Shown: piece by piece, positions 30,313 through 40,446 of the stretch | Position numbering within the stretch: position 1 is the stretch's first letter | Layout: every line of letters begins with the position of its first letter | NCBI GenBank assembly: GCA_029859505.1 | Contig: JAOUCZ010000004.1 | Span: 1 to 45,659 of the forward strand | DNA: 45,659 bases | DNA from: Lysobacterales bacterium | GTDB taxonomy: Bacteria > Pseudomonadota > Gammaproteobacteria > Xanthomonadales > SZUA-36 | Reading direction: 5' to 3' | Made by a program: the position numbers and the translations under genes | Notes under the pieces: model-generated | The model's database searches: none | Seen by the model: only the letters and a program-made list of their open reading frames with translations | What the model was told of the DNA's origin: nothing

Positions 30313-30486
30313 CGGGTCATTCCCCTCGGGGACAGAATAAGAATCGCAGGCAGCATATGACAGACTCGAGAGACTGGCAAGCCACGACTTGTATCAATTT
30401 GTAAACGTCGTTAAAGCAACACACCACGATGTTGGGGTACACTGCTACGCGTTTAAAAGCAGTCATACAGACCAGGTCATAAAAAA

Positions 30487-32314
30487 ATGCTTGAACTTGC
30501 TTTACCGAACATGCACGCACTGGCGGTAATGATCATGATCGTGATCGCACTCGCTTTGTTTACGCGTGACAACATACCAATGGAGACCACCAGCCTGGTG
30601 GTACTGGTGGTACTGGCGATCGGTTTCCAGCTTTTTCCCTACGAATCAGATGGCCAGGTTCTCAAGCCCAGTGACTTTTTTGCCGGATTTGGTAACCGTG
30701 CACTGATCGCGGTATCGGCATTAATGGTAGTCGGTCAGGGCCTGATCAGTACCGGTGCACTGGAACCGGTGGGTCGCCTGCTGGCCAGGTTATGGCGACG
30801 CAGCCCGGCTTTATCACTATTAATGACCATAGTCATGACCGCTTTTCTCAGCGCATTTATCAACAACACACCCATCGTGGTACTGATGCTGCCGATACTG
30901 ATCGGGGTTGCAGTCAAGACCGGCGCAGCACCTTCCAGCTCGTTAATGCCTATGGGTTTTGCCAGCATCATCGGCGGTATGGCCACCACCATTGGCTCAT
31001 CGACGAACCTGCTGGTGGTCAATGTTGCCGCTGACATGGGTATGGAACGCTTCAGCATGTTTGATTTCAGCCTGCCGGTTCTGGCCGCAGGCACCGTGGC
31101 TCTCCTGTACCTGTGGTTGATCGCACCGAGAATGCTGCCGAAACGATTGCCGCCCATGAATCGTGGTGTATCGAGGGTATATACAGCACAGATCAGGCTG
31201 AATGAGAACAGCCCGTCTGTCGGTCACACACTGGCTGAGGCCATCGCCCGTACCGGTGAAATCATCAAGGTGGAAACCGTCCAGCGCGGCAAGGGTATTT
31301 ATCAACCCGTTGCCGGATGTAAAGTTACGTGCCGCCGACCGGATCACCACCAGTAGCACCCATCAAAACCTGAGGGAATACGCCCGCCTGCTGGGCGGCA
31401 CGCTTTACACCGAGGATCACGCGGTAGATTCCAGCCACCCCCTGTCAACCGATGGAACGCAGATTGCAGAAGTTGCCATTACACCCGCTTCAAGTTTGAA
31501 TGGTGTACGTATTGGAAGCGCTGGTTTGCTGTCACGCTTCGGGCTCAGGTTGCTGGCCTTCAACCGTTTTGAGGGGATGGAAGAACGCGAGTCACCCGGA
31601 ATCGATGAAACCCGCTTACGGACCGGTGACGTGTTGCTGGTGCAATCGACGCTGGAGAACCTCGGCGAACTCAAACAAAGCCCCGACTTCCTGATTCTCG
31701 ATGGCAGCATCAAGCTGCCAAGAGCACGCAAGGCACCGGTCGCGCTGGCGGTTATCACCGGTGTTGTGGGTCTGGCCGCGGCCAAGGTCATGCCAATCGA
31801 GATCAGCGCATTGCTCGGCTGCCTGGTACTCATACTCACCGGATGCCTGAACTGGAAGGATGCCATCAACGCGCTCAGCACCCAGGTCATTCTGATCATC
31901 GTATCCTCACTGGCCCTGGGGCTGGCACTGCTTAAAACCGGAGGTGCAGACTTCCTGGCCAACATGTTTGTATATATCACATTTGGTGCACCACCGGCGA
32001 TTGTGCTGATGAGCCTGATGATGATGATGGGTGTATTAACGAATGTGGTCTCCAACAATGCCGCTGCCGTCATCGGCACACCGATTGCCATCGGTATTGC
32101 ACAGCGCCTGGGCCTGCCGCTGGAGCCCTTCGTACTGGCGGTGCTGTTTGGCGCCAACCTCAGTTTTGCGACTCCAATGGCCTATCAGACCAATGTACTG
32201 ATCATGAACTCGGGTGGTTATAAATTTGGGGATTTCGTCCGCGTTGGCGTACCCCTGACCATCATTACCTGGTTGGTTTTGAGTGGCGTTTTAATATGGG
32301 CATATAGTCTTTAA
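30487..32314 (+). pseudogene. SLC13/Na+:sulfate-symporter-like permease with TrkA-C (RCK_C)-like region, split by a +1 frameshift
   Basis: Two overlapping ORFs (30487-31356 and 31202-32314) carry contiguous halves of one permease. Reading moves from ...VQRGKGIYQP (frame 1) to LPDVKLRAADRITT... (frame 2) around 31301-31312. Confidence 0.85.
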
Positions 32315-32340
32315 GAATAAAATCCCTAAGGAATAAATAT

Positions 32341-34077
32341 ATGAGTGAATCTGGCAAAGCTGCGGGCGTAGTTCGCACCGGTCCCTATCCTGAGCTAACA
32401 ATTACAGCAGTCTTTGTCGGTTATTTTCTCGGCGCGGTCATTGCGGTCAGTATCGGTTACGCGGCACTGATACTGGGTTTCTCTATAGAAGGCTCCGAAC
32501 TTGCTGCCATATTGGGTTTTGCGATTTTGCGTGGGATGTTGCGACGCAACTCCATCATTGAGAACAATATCGTGCAAACCATTGCCAGCGGCGTCAACGG
32601 TGCCTCCAGTGGTTTGATGTTTTCGGTTCCCGCCATTTTTATTCTCGGCTACGGTATGGACTTCAACCCGATACTGATGACATTCGGGGCCATTGCCGGC
32701 GCCTTTATGGGTATTGGTTTCATTATTCCCTTGCGTAAGCAAATGATTGACTATGAGCGGCTGACCTATCCCGGTGGTGTGGCCGTGGCAACCATTCTCA
32801 AGTCCCCCGGTGCGGGCATAGAAAAAGCCATATTCCTGCTCATTGCGGCAGCCACCAGTGGTCTTCTGCATTTCCTGAGCCAGTCAACGGGTGTCGAATA
32901 CTGGGACCTGGGTGGGCTGCTCAACTGGCCTGAATACATGAACGGAATCTGGTACCTGTCACTTCTGTCGGTGGGTGTTGGTTACATTGCCGGCAAAGGC
33001 GGTGTCGCTTTTATCATCGGCGGTTATGTCTGCTACTGGGTGCTGGCACCGTTACTGAGTCATTTTGGCCTGTTCCCGGTAGACCCGGAAACCAGTGCGG
33101 TGATCAGTGAGCCTGACAGTCTGCGCCTACTACTGTACCGGCCAGTCGGCATTGGCATGCTGATCGGAGGCGCCGTGGCGGGTGTGATCGTGGCATTTCC
33201 AATGATCCTCAGTGCCGTGCGCAGCATGCAGAGTGCAGCGAAATCCAACTCGGCCATGTCGAAAGATGAGATGCCGATCAAACTACTTTATGTCGGCATT
33301 GGCGGTGCCGCTATCCTGCTGACTGTTATTGCTGTTTTGTCCACGGAGAAAATGGGCCTCGGCCGTGGGATACTCATGGCAGTCGTGGGCACACTGTGGA
33401 TCTGGATTGCCGGTGTCATATTGTCCGAAGCCATTGGACGGACCAACTGGTCACCACTTTCCGGCATGACACTGATAGCAGTTACGCTTCTGATCATCAT
33501 ATCCAGCGGTCTTGATGACAATCGTGCAGCCATAGTTTCCGCCATCATGGTGGGCGCGGCAGCCTGTGTTGCCATGTCACAGGCCACCGACCTGATGCTG
33601 GATCTTAAAACCGGTTACCTGGTGGGCGCCACCCCGCGTCAACAACAATACGGACAATTTCTCGGCGCGTGGCTGGGCCCTATCCTGATTATGGGTCTGA
33701 TCTTTGTTCTGCATGAGGCCTATGGTCTTGGCGGGGACAAATTGCCCGCACCGCAGGGCCAGGCACTGGCCAGCATGGTCAACGGAATCATCGGCGGGGA
33801 TGTTCCCAGCCAGAAATATCTCGCAGGTGCGGGACTCGGTGCTCTATTGAGCCTGGCGTCCCCCGGTCTGGGCATTACGGTCGGGCTTGGATTCTACCTG
33901 CCGTTCAGTATTGTGCTGACCTACAGCATCGGTACGCTGCTGCGGGTCATCTCCGACTGGAAACTGGGTGATGAATTTGCCGAAAGCACGGGTATCCCGA
34001 TCGCAGCCGGCGTCATTGTTGGCGAAGCACTGGTTGGCGTAGGTTTCGCCGTATTCATGATTTTGGGGGCCGTATGA
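32341..34077 (+). CDS. OPT family oligopeptide transporter
   Basis: Multi-TM protein: FEG/ SEL region SIEGSELAAILGFAILRGMLRRNSIIENNIVQTIASGVNGASSGLMFSVPAIFILG...LTYPGGVAVATILKSPGAG; OPT-type. Confidence 0.87.
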   Translation: MSESGKAAGVVRTGPYPELTITAVFVGYFLGAVIAVSIGYAALILGFSIEGSELAAILGFAILRGMLRRNSIIENNIVQTIASGVNGASSGLMFSVPAIFILGYGMDFNPILMTFGAIAGAFMGIGFIIPLRKQMIDYERLTYPGGVAVATILKSPGAGIEKAIFLLIAAATSGLLHFLSQSTGVEYWDLGGLLNWPEYMNGIWYLSLLSVGVGYIAGKGGVAFIIGGYVCYWVLAPLLSHFGLFPVDPETSAVISEPDSLRLLLYRPVGIGMLIGGAVAGVIVAFPMILSAVRSMQSAAKSNSAMSKDEMPIKLLYVGIGGAAILLTVIAVLSTEKMGLGRGILMAVVGTLWIWIAGVILSEAIGRTNWSPLSGMTLIAVTLLIIISSGLDDNRAAIVSAIMVGAAACVAMSQATDLMLDLKTGYLVGATPRQQQYGQFLGAWLGPILIMGLIFVLHEAYGLGGDKLPAPQGQALASMVNGIIGGDVPSQKYLAGAGLGALLSLASPGLGITVGLGFYLPFSIVLTYSIGTLLRVISDWKLGDEFAESTGIPIAAGVIVGEALVGVGFAVFMILGAV

Positions 34078-34637
34078 ACACCAAAACAATTGCATTGATA
34101 GTTATTATGGCCACTTTTTTGGCCGGCGCATTCATCAGCGTGCTGCACCCCACCCAAATTAACTGGACCTGGTTTGTACCGGTACTCGTTGTAGGTCTGA
34201 TCGCGCTTTACATTTACAGAAAAGCGCATCATGTCGAGGCCAAGGCAAGTCACCGCCTGAGCGGAAACCTGCAGATACTCGAAACCAGTCTTGCCAACAT
34301 CCTGGGCAACCTGGAAAACCTCAATTCCGACTCGGATAATCTACCGGTTTATGAAGCACGCTTCGAGATTGACCGGCTGCTTCGTGAAGACCTGAACCAC
34401 TTCGCCAACGCTCGCGAAAGTATGAAACACGTTTTCGGTTTGCAAAATTATGCCGACGTGATGAGTGCATTTGCTGCTGGAGAGCGTTATATTAACAGGG
34501 TGTGGTCCGCATCAACGGATGGATACGTGGAAGAGGTACGAAGCTACCTTGAACGCGCAACCCAACAGTTTAGAGAAGCCAGATCATTATTTGCTGAATT
34601 TCAACAGCAATACCAGTCGACCCTCTCTTCCGTCTGA
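34074..34637 (+). CDS. Hypothetical protein, two N-terminal TM helices plus helical cytoplasmic domain
   Basis: Starts with a 4-nt ATGA overlap with the OPT gene; IALIVIMATFLAGAFISVL and WFVPVLVVGLIALYIY TM helices, then a helical region. Confidence 0.78.
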   Translation: MNTKTIALIVIMATFLAGAFISVLHPTQINWTWFVPVLVVGLIALYIYRKAHHVEAKASHRLSGNLQILETSLANILGNLENLNSDSDNLPVYEARFEIDRLLREDLNHFANARESMKHVFGLQNYADVMSAFAAGERYINRVWSASTDGYVEEVRSYLERATQQFREARSLFAEFQQQYQSTLSSV

Positions 34638-34730
34638 AACCATACCGGATATCAAAGTAGTTAATACGAGTGGATTTTGAGATATACTGAAGGTTCAATT
34701 GATTAAATATCATGTTTAATGCCATAGCGA

Positions 34731-34759
34731 TTGACGGAAAGCACCGTACTAGATAGAGT
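34731..34759 (+). promoter_or_regulatory. Putative sigma70 promoter of the DUF3450-TonB operon
   Basis: TTGACG - 17 nt - TAGAGT, about 50 bp upstream of the DUF3450 ATG at 34812. Confidence 0.45.
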
Positions 34760-34811
34760 GTTCTGTCTGATCATTTCATCAACAAATTTTTTAAAGCCAT
34801 TGAGACGAAGC

Positions 34812-35600
34812 ATGCTAAACAATAGAAAGATTACCTGTTTAATGTCCTCAGCCTTCATTTTTGCAGTTACCGGTTTGTCTACCCAGGCATTCGCGGCAAG
34901 CATTAATGAAGTCATGCAGGAAGGAGAAAACCGCGCGGATGCCGGTGCAACTGCACAAACTCAGATTGATTCGGTCGCCGATCAAACTGAAAAAATCGTA
35001 AACGACTACCGGACTGTTACCAAGGTTGTTGATGGACTTAGAGTCTACAACGCATTGCTGCAGACCCAGTTGGATAACCAGCAGGCTGAAATGCAGGCAC
35101 TGACCGATTCGATCGCCAACGTCGCTTTGATCGAACGTCAGATTATCCCCCTGATGACACGCATGGTTGATGCACTGGACGAATTTGTTCAGCTGGACAC
35201 GCCTTTCCTTTTGAAAGAGCGTACCGGCCGCGTCGAACGTTTACGCGAAGTGATGGAACGTTCAGATGTATCTGCAGCTGAAAAATTCCGTATCGTTATT
35301 GAGGGTTACCAGATTGAAAACGACTACGGTCGTACGATTGAGGCCTATAAAGGCTCAACCGAAATCAACGGTAACCAGCTGGAAGTTGACTTCCTGCGCA
35401 TCGGACGGGTTTCCTTGTTATACCAGACAGTCGGTGGCGAACACACCGGTGCCTGGGATAAAACAGCAAACGCATTTGTCGAACTGCCACCTGCAACCTA
35501 TCAGAAGCAGGTTTTAGACGGACTTAAGATTGCACGTAAACAGGTTGCGCCGGATCTACTTGTCGTACCGGTTGGCGCACCAACGAGGGCAATGCAATGA
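34812..35600 (+). CDS. DUF3450 family periplasmic protein
   Basis: Signal peptide then coiled-coil; KTEKIVNDYRTVTKVVDGLRVYNALLQTQLDNQQAEMQAL-type sequence, FLLKERTGRVERLREVMERSDVSAAEKFRIVIEGYQIENDYGRTIEAYKG. Confidence 0.9.
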   Translation: MLNNRKITCLMSSAFIFAVTGLSTQAFAASINEVMQEGENRADAGATAQTQIDSVADQTEKIVNDYRTVTKVVDGLRVYNALLQTQLDNQQAEMQALTDSIANVALIERQIIPLMTRMVDALDEFVQLDTPFLLKERTGRVERLREVMERSDVSAAEKFRIVIEGYQIENDYGRTIEAYKGSTEINGNQLEVDFLRIGRVSLLYQTVGGEHTGAWDKTANAFVELPPATYQKQVLDGLKIARKQVAPDLLVVPVGAPTRAMQ

Positions 35601-36970
35601 ACAGCATAATTAAAAAAATCGGCCTTGCCACCGGCCTCATGTTGGCATTCACCCTGTCTGCCCAGGCTGCAACAGCGATTTCTCTGGATGAGCTACTGGA
35701 ACAGGTTAAAACAGGTCGCGTTACCGATGCGGCTTCAAACAAGGCAAGGCTCGACGAGTTCCGTGCCAACCGTTCAACTCAAAGCAAGTTGTTGAATGAT
35801 GAAAAAGCCGAACAGAGACGCCAGGAGCAGGCTTCTGCGCGTATGGAAGCAGAGTTTGAAAGAAACGATCAACAGATCCTGGTTCTTGAACAGGCTTTCC
35901 AGGAACGCCTCGGTGGCCTTAAAGAACTATTTGGTGTTCTGCAGCAGGCATCCGGTGATGCACGCGGTCAGTTTGAAACATCAGTAACCCAGATTCAGTT
36001 TCCAGATCGTACCGACTTCCTGCTTCAATTTGCCAAGAAGATGGGTCAGTCCAACCGCCTGGCGTCACTGGAAGAAATTGAACGTCTGTGGTTTGAATTA
36101 CAACGTGAAATGACCCAGACGGGTAAGGTTTCGACCTTCACAACCACTGTTGTTAACAACGTTGGTGAAGAGAACGAGCAGGAAGTCACCCGTATCGGTG
36201 CCTTCAATGTTGTGTCAAATGGCAAGTACCTTGAATACATTCCAGAGACCCAACGCCTGGTTGAACTTCAGCGCCAGCCACCCGCCCGTTATACGGGTCG
36301 TATTGCTGACCTGATGTCTGCTGATTCCGGAATGTTCCCGATTGGTATCGATCCGACACGTGGTCAGTTGCTTGGCCTGTTGGTACAGTCACCCAGCCTG
36401 ATGGAACGTATCGACCAGGGTAAAACAGTTGGTTACGTAATTATCGTTCTTGGTATTTTTGGTGTACTTATCGCTATCTGGCGTCTACTTGTTCTGTCAC
36501 TGGTTGGTGCGAAAGTTAACAGCCAGGTCAAGAAGATCAACGAGCCAAACACCAACAACCCGCTTGGTAGAGTTCTTAAAGTATCCCAGGATGCTGCCGA
36601 TGCTAATATTGAAACCCTTGAGCTGAAACTTGGTGAGGCCATTCTCAGGGAAACACCGAAGTTCAACTCCATGCTGCCGTTGCTGAAGATCATCTCAGTA
36701 GTTGCACCGTTGCTCGGTCTGTTGGGTACGGTAACCGGTATGATCGTGACCTTCCAGGCGATTACATTGTATGGTGCTGGTGATCCGAAACTGATGGCCG
36801 GTGGTATTTCAACCGCCCTGGTTACAACGGTTCTCGGTCTGGTTGTGGCTATTCCGACAGTATTCCTGCATACGCTGGTTTCCAGCCGGGCCAGAAGACT
36901 GACCCAGATTCTGCAGGAAGAGTCCGCTGGCATGCTCGCCGAGCTTGCCGAAGGTAAATCAGCTGCATAA
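35597..36970 (+). CDS. MotA/TolQ/ExbB proton channel family protein with periplasmic N-terminal extension (TtpC-like)
   Basis: Signal peptide, coiled-coil extension, C-terminal ExbB domain (LLKIISVVAPLLGLLGTVTGMIVTFQAITLYGAGDPKLMAGGISTALVTTVLGLVVAIP). Confidence 0.9.
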   Translation: MNSIIKKIGLATGLMLAFTLSAQAATAISLDELLEQVKTGRVTDAASNKARLDEFRANRSTQSKLLNDEKAEQRRQEQASARMEAEFERNDQQILVLEQAFQERLGGLKELFGVLQQASGDARGQFETSVTQIQFPDRTDFLLQFAKKMGQSNRLASLEEIERLWFELQREMTQTGKVSTFTTTVVNNVGEENEQEVTRIGAFNVVSNGKYLEYIPETQRLVELQRQPPARYTGRIADLMSADSGMFPIGIDPTRGQLLGLLVQSPSLMERIDQGKTVGYVIIVLGIFGVLIAIWRLLVLSLVGAKVNSQVKKINEPNTNNPLGRVLKVSQDAADANIETLELKLGEAILRETPKFNSMLPLLKIISVVAPLLGLLGTVTGMIVTFQAITLYGAGDPKLMAGGISTALVTTVLGLVVAIPTVFLHTLVSSRARRLTQILQEESAGMLAELAEGKSAA

Positions 36971-36982
36971 GGTAGTCATCTC

Positions 36983-37516
36983 ATGGATTTGATTTATTAC
37001 TATCTACCCGCACTGGAAACAGTCCGTGACTTCATGGAACTCGGTGGGAATGTGCTGTTTGTTATCGGCTTTCTCACCCTGTTCATGTGGATGTTGGTTA
37101 TCGAGAGGCTGATTTATCTCCGTTCAGGACATAAACGTCTGGCTGCGAAGGCCCTGTTTATCTGGGAGTCTCGTAATGATCATAAGTCATGGAACGCTCA
37201 CCAGATCAGGATCCGTTTAATCTCGCAGGTTTCTGCCAAGGCCGAGCGCAACATACCGTTGATTCAGACGTGTGTTGCGTTATGTCCGTTGCTCGGTTTG
37301 CTGGGAACAGTAACCGGGATGGTCGAAGTGTTCGAGGTTATGGCCATATCAGGTTCGGGTAGCCCCCGTTCTATGGCATCCGGTGTATCTAAAGCCACCA
37401 TTCCGACAATGGCCGGAATGGTGGCGGCTTTGTCCGGTGTGGCAATGGCAACCTACTTACAACGTAAATCCTCACGGGAACGCGAGTTACTTGCTGATAA
37501 CCTGTACATAGGGTAA
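36983..37516 (+). CDS. MotA/TolQ/ExbB proton channel family protein (ExbB2-like)
   Basis: TCVALCPLLGLLGTVTGMVEVFEVMAISGSGSPRSMASGVSKATIPTMAGMVAALSGV. Confidence 0.92.
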   Translation: MDLIYYYLPALETVRDFMELGGNVLFVIGFLTLFMWMLVIERLIYLRSGHKRLAAKALFIWESRNDHKSWNAHQIRIRLISQVSAKAERNIPLIQTCVALCPLLGLLGTVTGMVEVFEVMAISGSGSPRSMASGVSKATIPTMAGMVAALSGVAMATYLQRKSSRERELLADNLYIG

Positions 37517-37547
37517 TGAGTGACCTGAAGGTCGCTGGAGAATTTGA

Positions 37548-37955
37548 ATGAAGCAATTTTTTAACCAAAACCAGGCCGAAGAAGAGTCTGAAATCAATAT
37601 CACTCCCATGTTGGACGTGGTATTCATCATGTTGATCTTCTTCATCGTTACGGCGACCTTTGTGAAGGAAGCCGGTATTGACGTCAACCGGCCTGACGCA
37701 GCTACCGCGGTCAAGAAGGAAAATGCAAATATCCTGATTGCCATCGGTGCAAATAACGACATCTGGATCGACCGTCGTATGGTTGATGTTCGGTCCGTAC
37801 GTCCTAACATCGAGCGTCTTCATGCTGAGAACCCGCAGGGTTCAGTGGTGATTCAGGCCGACAAGGAATCCAAGACGGATACTTTGATCCAGGTTATGGA
37901 TGCATCACGTCAGGCTGGCGTGTTCAACGTTTCAATCGCCGCTCAAGAGCAGTAA
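37548..37955 (+). CDS. ExbD/TolR family biopolymer transport protein
   Basis: EINITPMLDVVFIMLIFFIVTATFVKEAGIDVNRPDA. Confidence 0.93.
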   Translation: MKQFFNQNQAEEESEINITPMLDVVFIMLIFFIVTATFVKEAGIDVNRPDAATAVKKENANILIAIGANNDIWIDRRMVDVRSVRPNIERLHAENPQGSVVIQADKESKTDTLIQVMDASRQAGVFNVSIAAQEQ

Positions 37956-37962
37956 AGCAGTC

Positions 37963-38619
37963 ATGGCAGCTTCAATTAATCAAACACTAAATCAAAGTCA
38001 GGCCGCGAGCGTGACCCGCTTGGTTACGGGGCTGATTCTTGGTCTGGCTATTACATTGTGCCTGTTCTGGATGATGCAGTACCTGATTGCAACAGCCGAT
38101 CGTACGCTCAATGATGATGGCGCTGGCAGCCTGGTAGATTTCGTCAGGGTTAAACGTGACGAATCCGTCAAGCAAAGGCAATTGAAGCCTAAAAAGCCAC
38201 CACCACCCGATGCACCGCCTCCTCAGCCGCCAACACCACAGTTGGATAACCTGAACCCCAACGCTGAAAAAATAGCCATCTCAGCGGTACCGGTAGAAAC
38301 CGATATCGAAATGACCGGCGGATTCAGCCTGGGTGTAGGTGAAGGTGATTACCTGCCTATCGTTAAGGTTGCACCTATTTATCCCAACAGGGCGTTGACC
38401 CGTGGCATTGAAGGCCACTGCGTAGTTCAATACACAGTGACCCGCCAGGGCACGACAAAGGATCCGGTTGTTATTGAAGATAATTGCACATCGAGTCTTT
38501 TCCACAGTGCATCGATCAACGCGGCCCTGAAATTTAAATACAAGCCAAGGATTATGGACGGTGAAGCCGTTGAAGTTCCTGGTGTGCAGAACAAGTTTAC
38601 TTATGAAATTACTGAATAG
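37963..38619 (+). CDS. TonB family energy transducer
   Basis: N-terminal TM, KPKKPPPPDAPPPQPPTP Pro-rich linker, TonB C-term (VKVAPIYPNRALTRGIEGHCVVQYTVTRQGTTKDPVVIEDNC...INAALKFKYKPRI). Confidence 0.93.
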   Translation: MAASINQTLNQSQAASVTRLVTGLILGLAITLCLFWMMQYLIATADRTLNDDGAGSLVDFVRVKRDESVKQRQLKPKKPPPPDAPPPQPPTPQLDNLNPNAEKIAISAVPVETDIEMTGGFSLGVGEGDYLPIVKVAPIYPNRALTRGIEGHCVVQYTVTRQGTTKDPVVIEDNCTSSLFHSASINAALKFKYKPRIMDGEAVEVPGVQNKFTYEITE

Positions 38620-40009
38620 AGATCACATTGTGCGTACAGCTTCAGCCAATTCCACTCGTAAAAACTGGTTGCTTCCCGCTTTAACTGTGTTTTTGTCGGT
38701 AGTTTTGGTATCGACAGCATCTGCGCAGGTAAAAAGGAAGGAAGACAAGGAATCAGGACGTAAGACCAAAGAAACGGTGGCGATGAGTCAACCGGTTTAT
38801 GAGGCCTTAACAGAGATTCAGGCATTGGTTGAAGCCGAGCAGTACTCAGAAGCACTGGCAGAGATAAAGAAGGTGCAGCAGAAAAAGAAGCTTTCTCCAT
38901 ATGAGTCTGCCCAGATCTGGAATCTTACCGCCTACACGTATTATCTGATGGAAAATTACAAGGGCGCCATTGGTGCCTACGAACAGGTATTGTCTCAGCC
39001 TGACTTACCTGAAGCATTGCAGCAAAGTACACTCAAGACACTTGCACAGCTTCAGTTCACGATTGAGGAATTCCAAAAGGCACTGGAGATCATCAACCGA
39101 TTGATAGCCATGCTTGACGAGCCTGCAGCCGATGTATATATGCTCAAGGGGCAGGCTTATTTCCAGATGGGTAAGTTCTCAGACGCTCTGGACCCTATCA
39201 AGATTGCCGTACAGATGTATCGCGATCAGGGCAAGGTACCCAACGAAAACTGGTTATTGTTATTGCGTGTGATTTACTGGGAGATGAAGGATTTCCCCAA
39301 CATGTTGATCGTTCTCGAAGAACTGGTCGAGGAATATCCAAAAGACTCCTATGTATTGACACTCGCTGGCGTGTATAGCGAACTGGGAGATACCAAGAAA
39401 CAATTGGCATTGACCGAAGCATTATACGATGCAGGTTATATCGATGGAAAAACTCACGCTGTCAACCTTGCAAACCTGTACCTCTTACATGGTATTCCTT
39501 ACAAGGCAGCAGCAATTTTGCAAAAGGAAATCGATGCCGGCAATGTTGAACCTGATGTACGGAACCTGCGCTTACTGTCACAGGCTTGGTACCAGGCAAG
39601 GAATGACAGGAAGTCCATTCCCCCGCTGGTTCAAGCTGCCGCCATGAGTGAAGATGGTGAACTTTATATGCGCTTGGCCCAGTCTTACCTGAACCTTGAG
39701 ATGTGGGGTGAAGCCGCAGAAGCCGCTAAGAAAGGTTTGGCTGTTGGTAAACTGAAGCGTAAGGATACCGCCAACATCATGTATGGCATGGCCTTATTCA
39801 ATCAAAGGAAACTGGAACAGGCACGGAGAATTTTCCAGGAAGCCGGCAAAGATAATCGCAGTAAACGCGCCGCAGGCCAATGGATAAAGTATGTTGACAG
39901 CGAGATCGTTCGCCGCGATACACTGGAACAAAAACTTCCTGATGTGAAGCCTCGCGATGTAGATGAAATTCTGAGAGCTAATGCGGATGCCGTTGACGAT
40001 GCAGGTTAA
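38603..40009 (+). CDS. TPR-repeat protein of the TonB operon
   Basis: Signal peptide (WLLPALTVFLSVVLVSTASAQ) and tandem TPR helices; overlaps the tonB 3' end. Start may be ATG 38603 or GTG 38630. Confidence 0.83.
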   Translation: MKLLNRDHIVRTASANSTRKNWLLPALTVFLSVVLVSTASAQVKRKEDKESGRKTKETVAMSQPVYEALTEIQALVEAEQYSEALAEIKKVQQKKKLSPYESAQIWNLTAYTYYLMENYKGAIGAYEQVLSQPDLPEALQQSTLKTLAQLQFTIEEFQKALEIINRLIAMLDEPAADVYMLKGQAYFQMGKFSDALDPIKIAVQMYRDQGKVPNENWLLLLRVIYWEMKDFPNMLIVLEELVEEYPKDSYVLTLAGVYSELGDTKKQLALTEALYDAGYIDGKTHAVNLANLYLLHGIPYKAAAILQKEIDAGNVEPDVRNLRLLSQAWYQARNDRKSIPPLVQAAAMSEDGELYMRLAQSYLNLEMWGEAAEAAKKGLAVGKLKRKDTANIMYGMALFNQRKLEQARRIFQEAGKDNRSKRAAGQWIKYVDSEIVRRDTLEQKLPDVKPRDVDEILRANADAVDDAG

Positions 40010-40037
40010 ACTCTGCCTTTAGCGAGTCAATCGATTG

Positions 40038-40068
40038 AAAAAAACCGCGCTCTTGGCGCGGTTTTTTT
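40038..40068. terminator. Bidirectional Rho-independent terminator
   Basis: AAAAAAACCGCGC-TCTTG-GCGCGGTTTTTTT, 13-bp perfect stem including A/T tracts, between convergent genes. Confidence 0.93.
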
Positions 40069-40090
40069 ATACGTGGTGTTTTTTATTCAG

Positions 40091-40444
40091 TCAGGTGTTC
40101 TTACCCGGTAAATAGTGGACGATGCGAATATTTTCTATCGTTACCAGACCACCCTTCCCTGCCTTTTCAAACAACTCCGACAGGGAGGTTTGAAAAGCAG
40201 TAATTTTGTCGGCCTCATCAACAATCTCAATGACCATGGGAAGATCCGAGGAAAGGTCCAGTATCTTCTGTGTACGGATCCGGGCACTCGCTCCGAAACC
40301 CAGAACGCCTTTGAGCACCGTCGCCCCGGCCAGGTCGGCATCACGCGCCTTTCTAACGATCACCTCATACAATGGTAAATGTCCTAATTTGTCGCTTTCA
40401 CCAACAAAGACTCTCAACAAAACTGCTTGCCCGGAAATATTCAT
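40091..40444 (-). CDS. DUF190 domain-containing protein
   Basis: GQAVLLRVFVGESDKLGHLPLYEVIVRKARDADLAGATVLKGVLGFGASARI; pairs with crcB. Confidence 0.92.
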   Translation of the reverse strand: MNISGQAVLLRVFVGESDKLGHLPLYEVIVRKARDADLAGATVLKGVLGFGASARIRTQKILDLSSDLPMVIEIVDEADKITAFQTSLSELFEKAGKGGLVTIENIRIVHYLPGKNT

Positions 40445-40446
40445 AT

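Noticed and set aside
31417-32157. Minus-strand 246-aa ORF
   Set aside because: Shadow of the permease C-terminal half in a GC-rich region.
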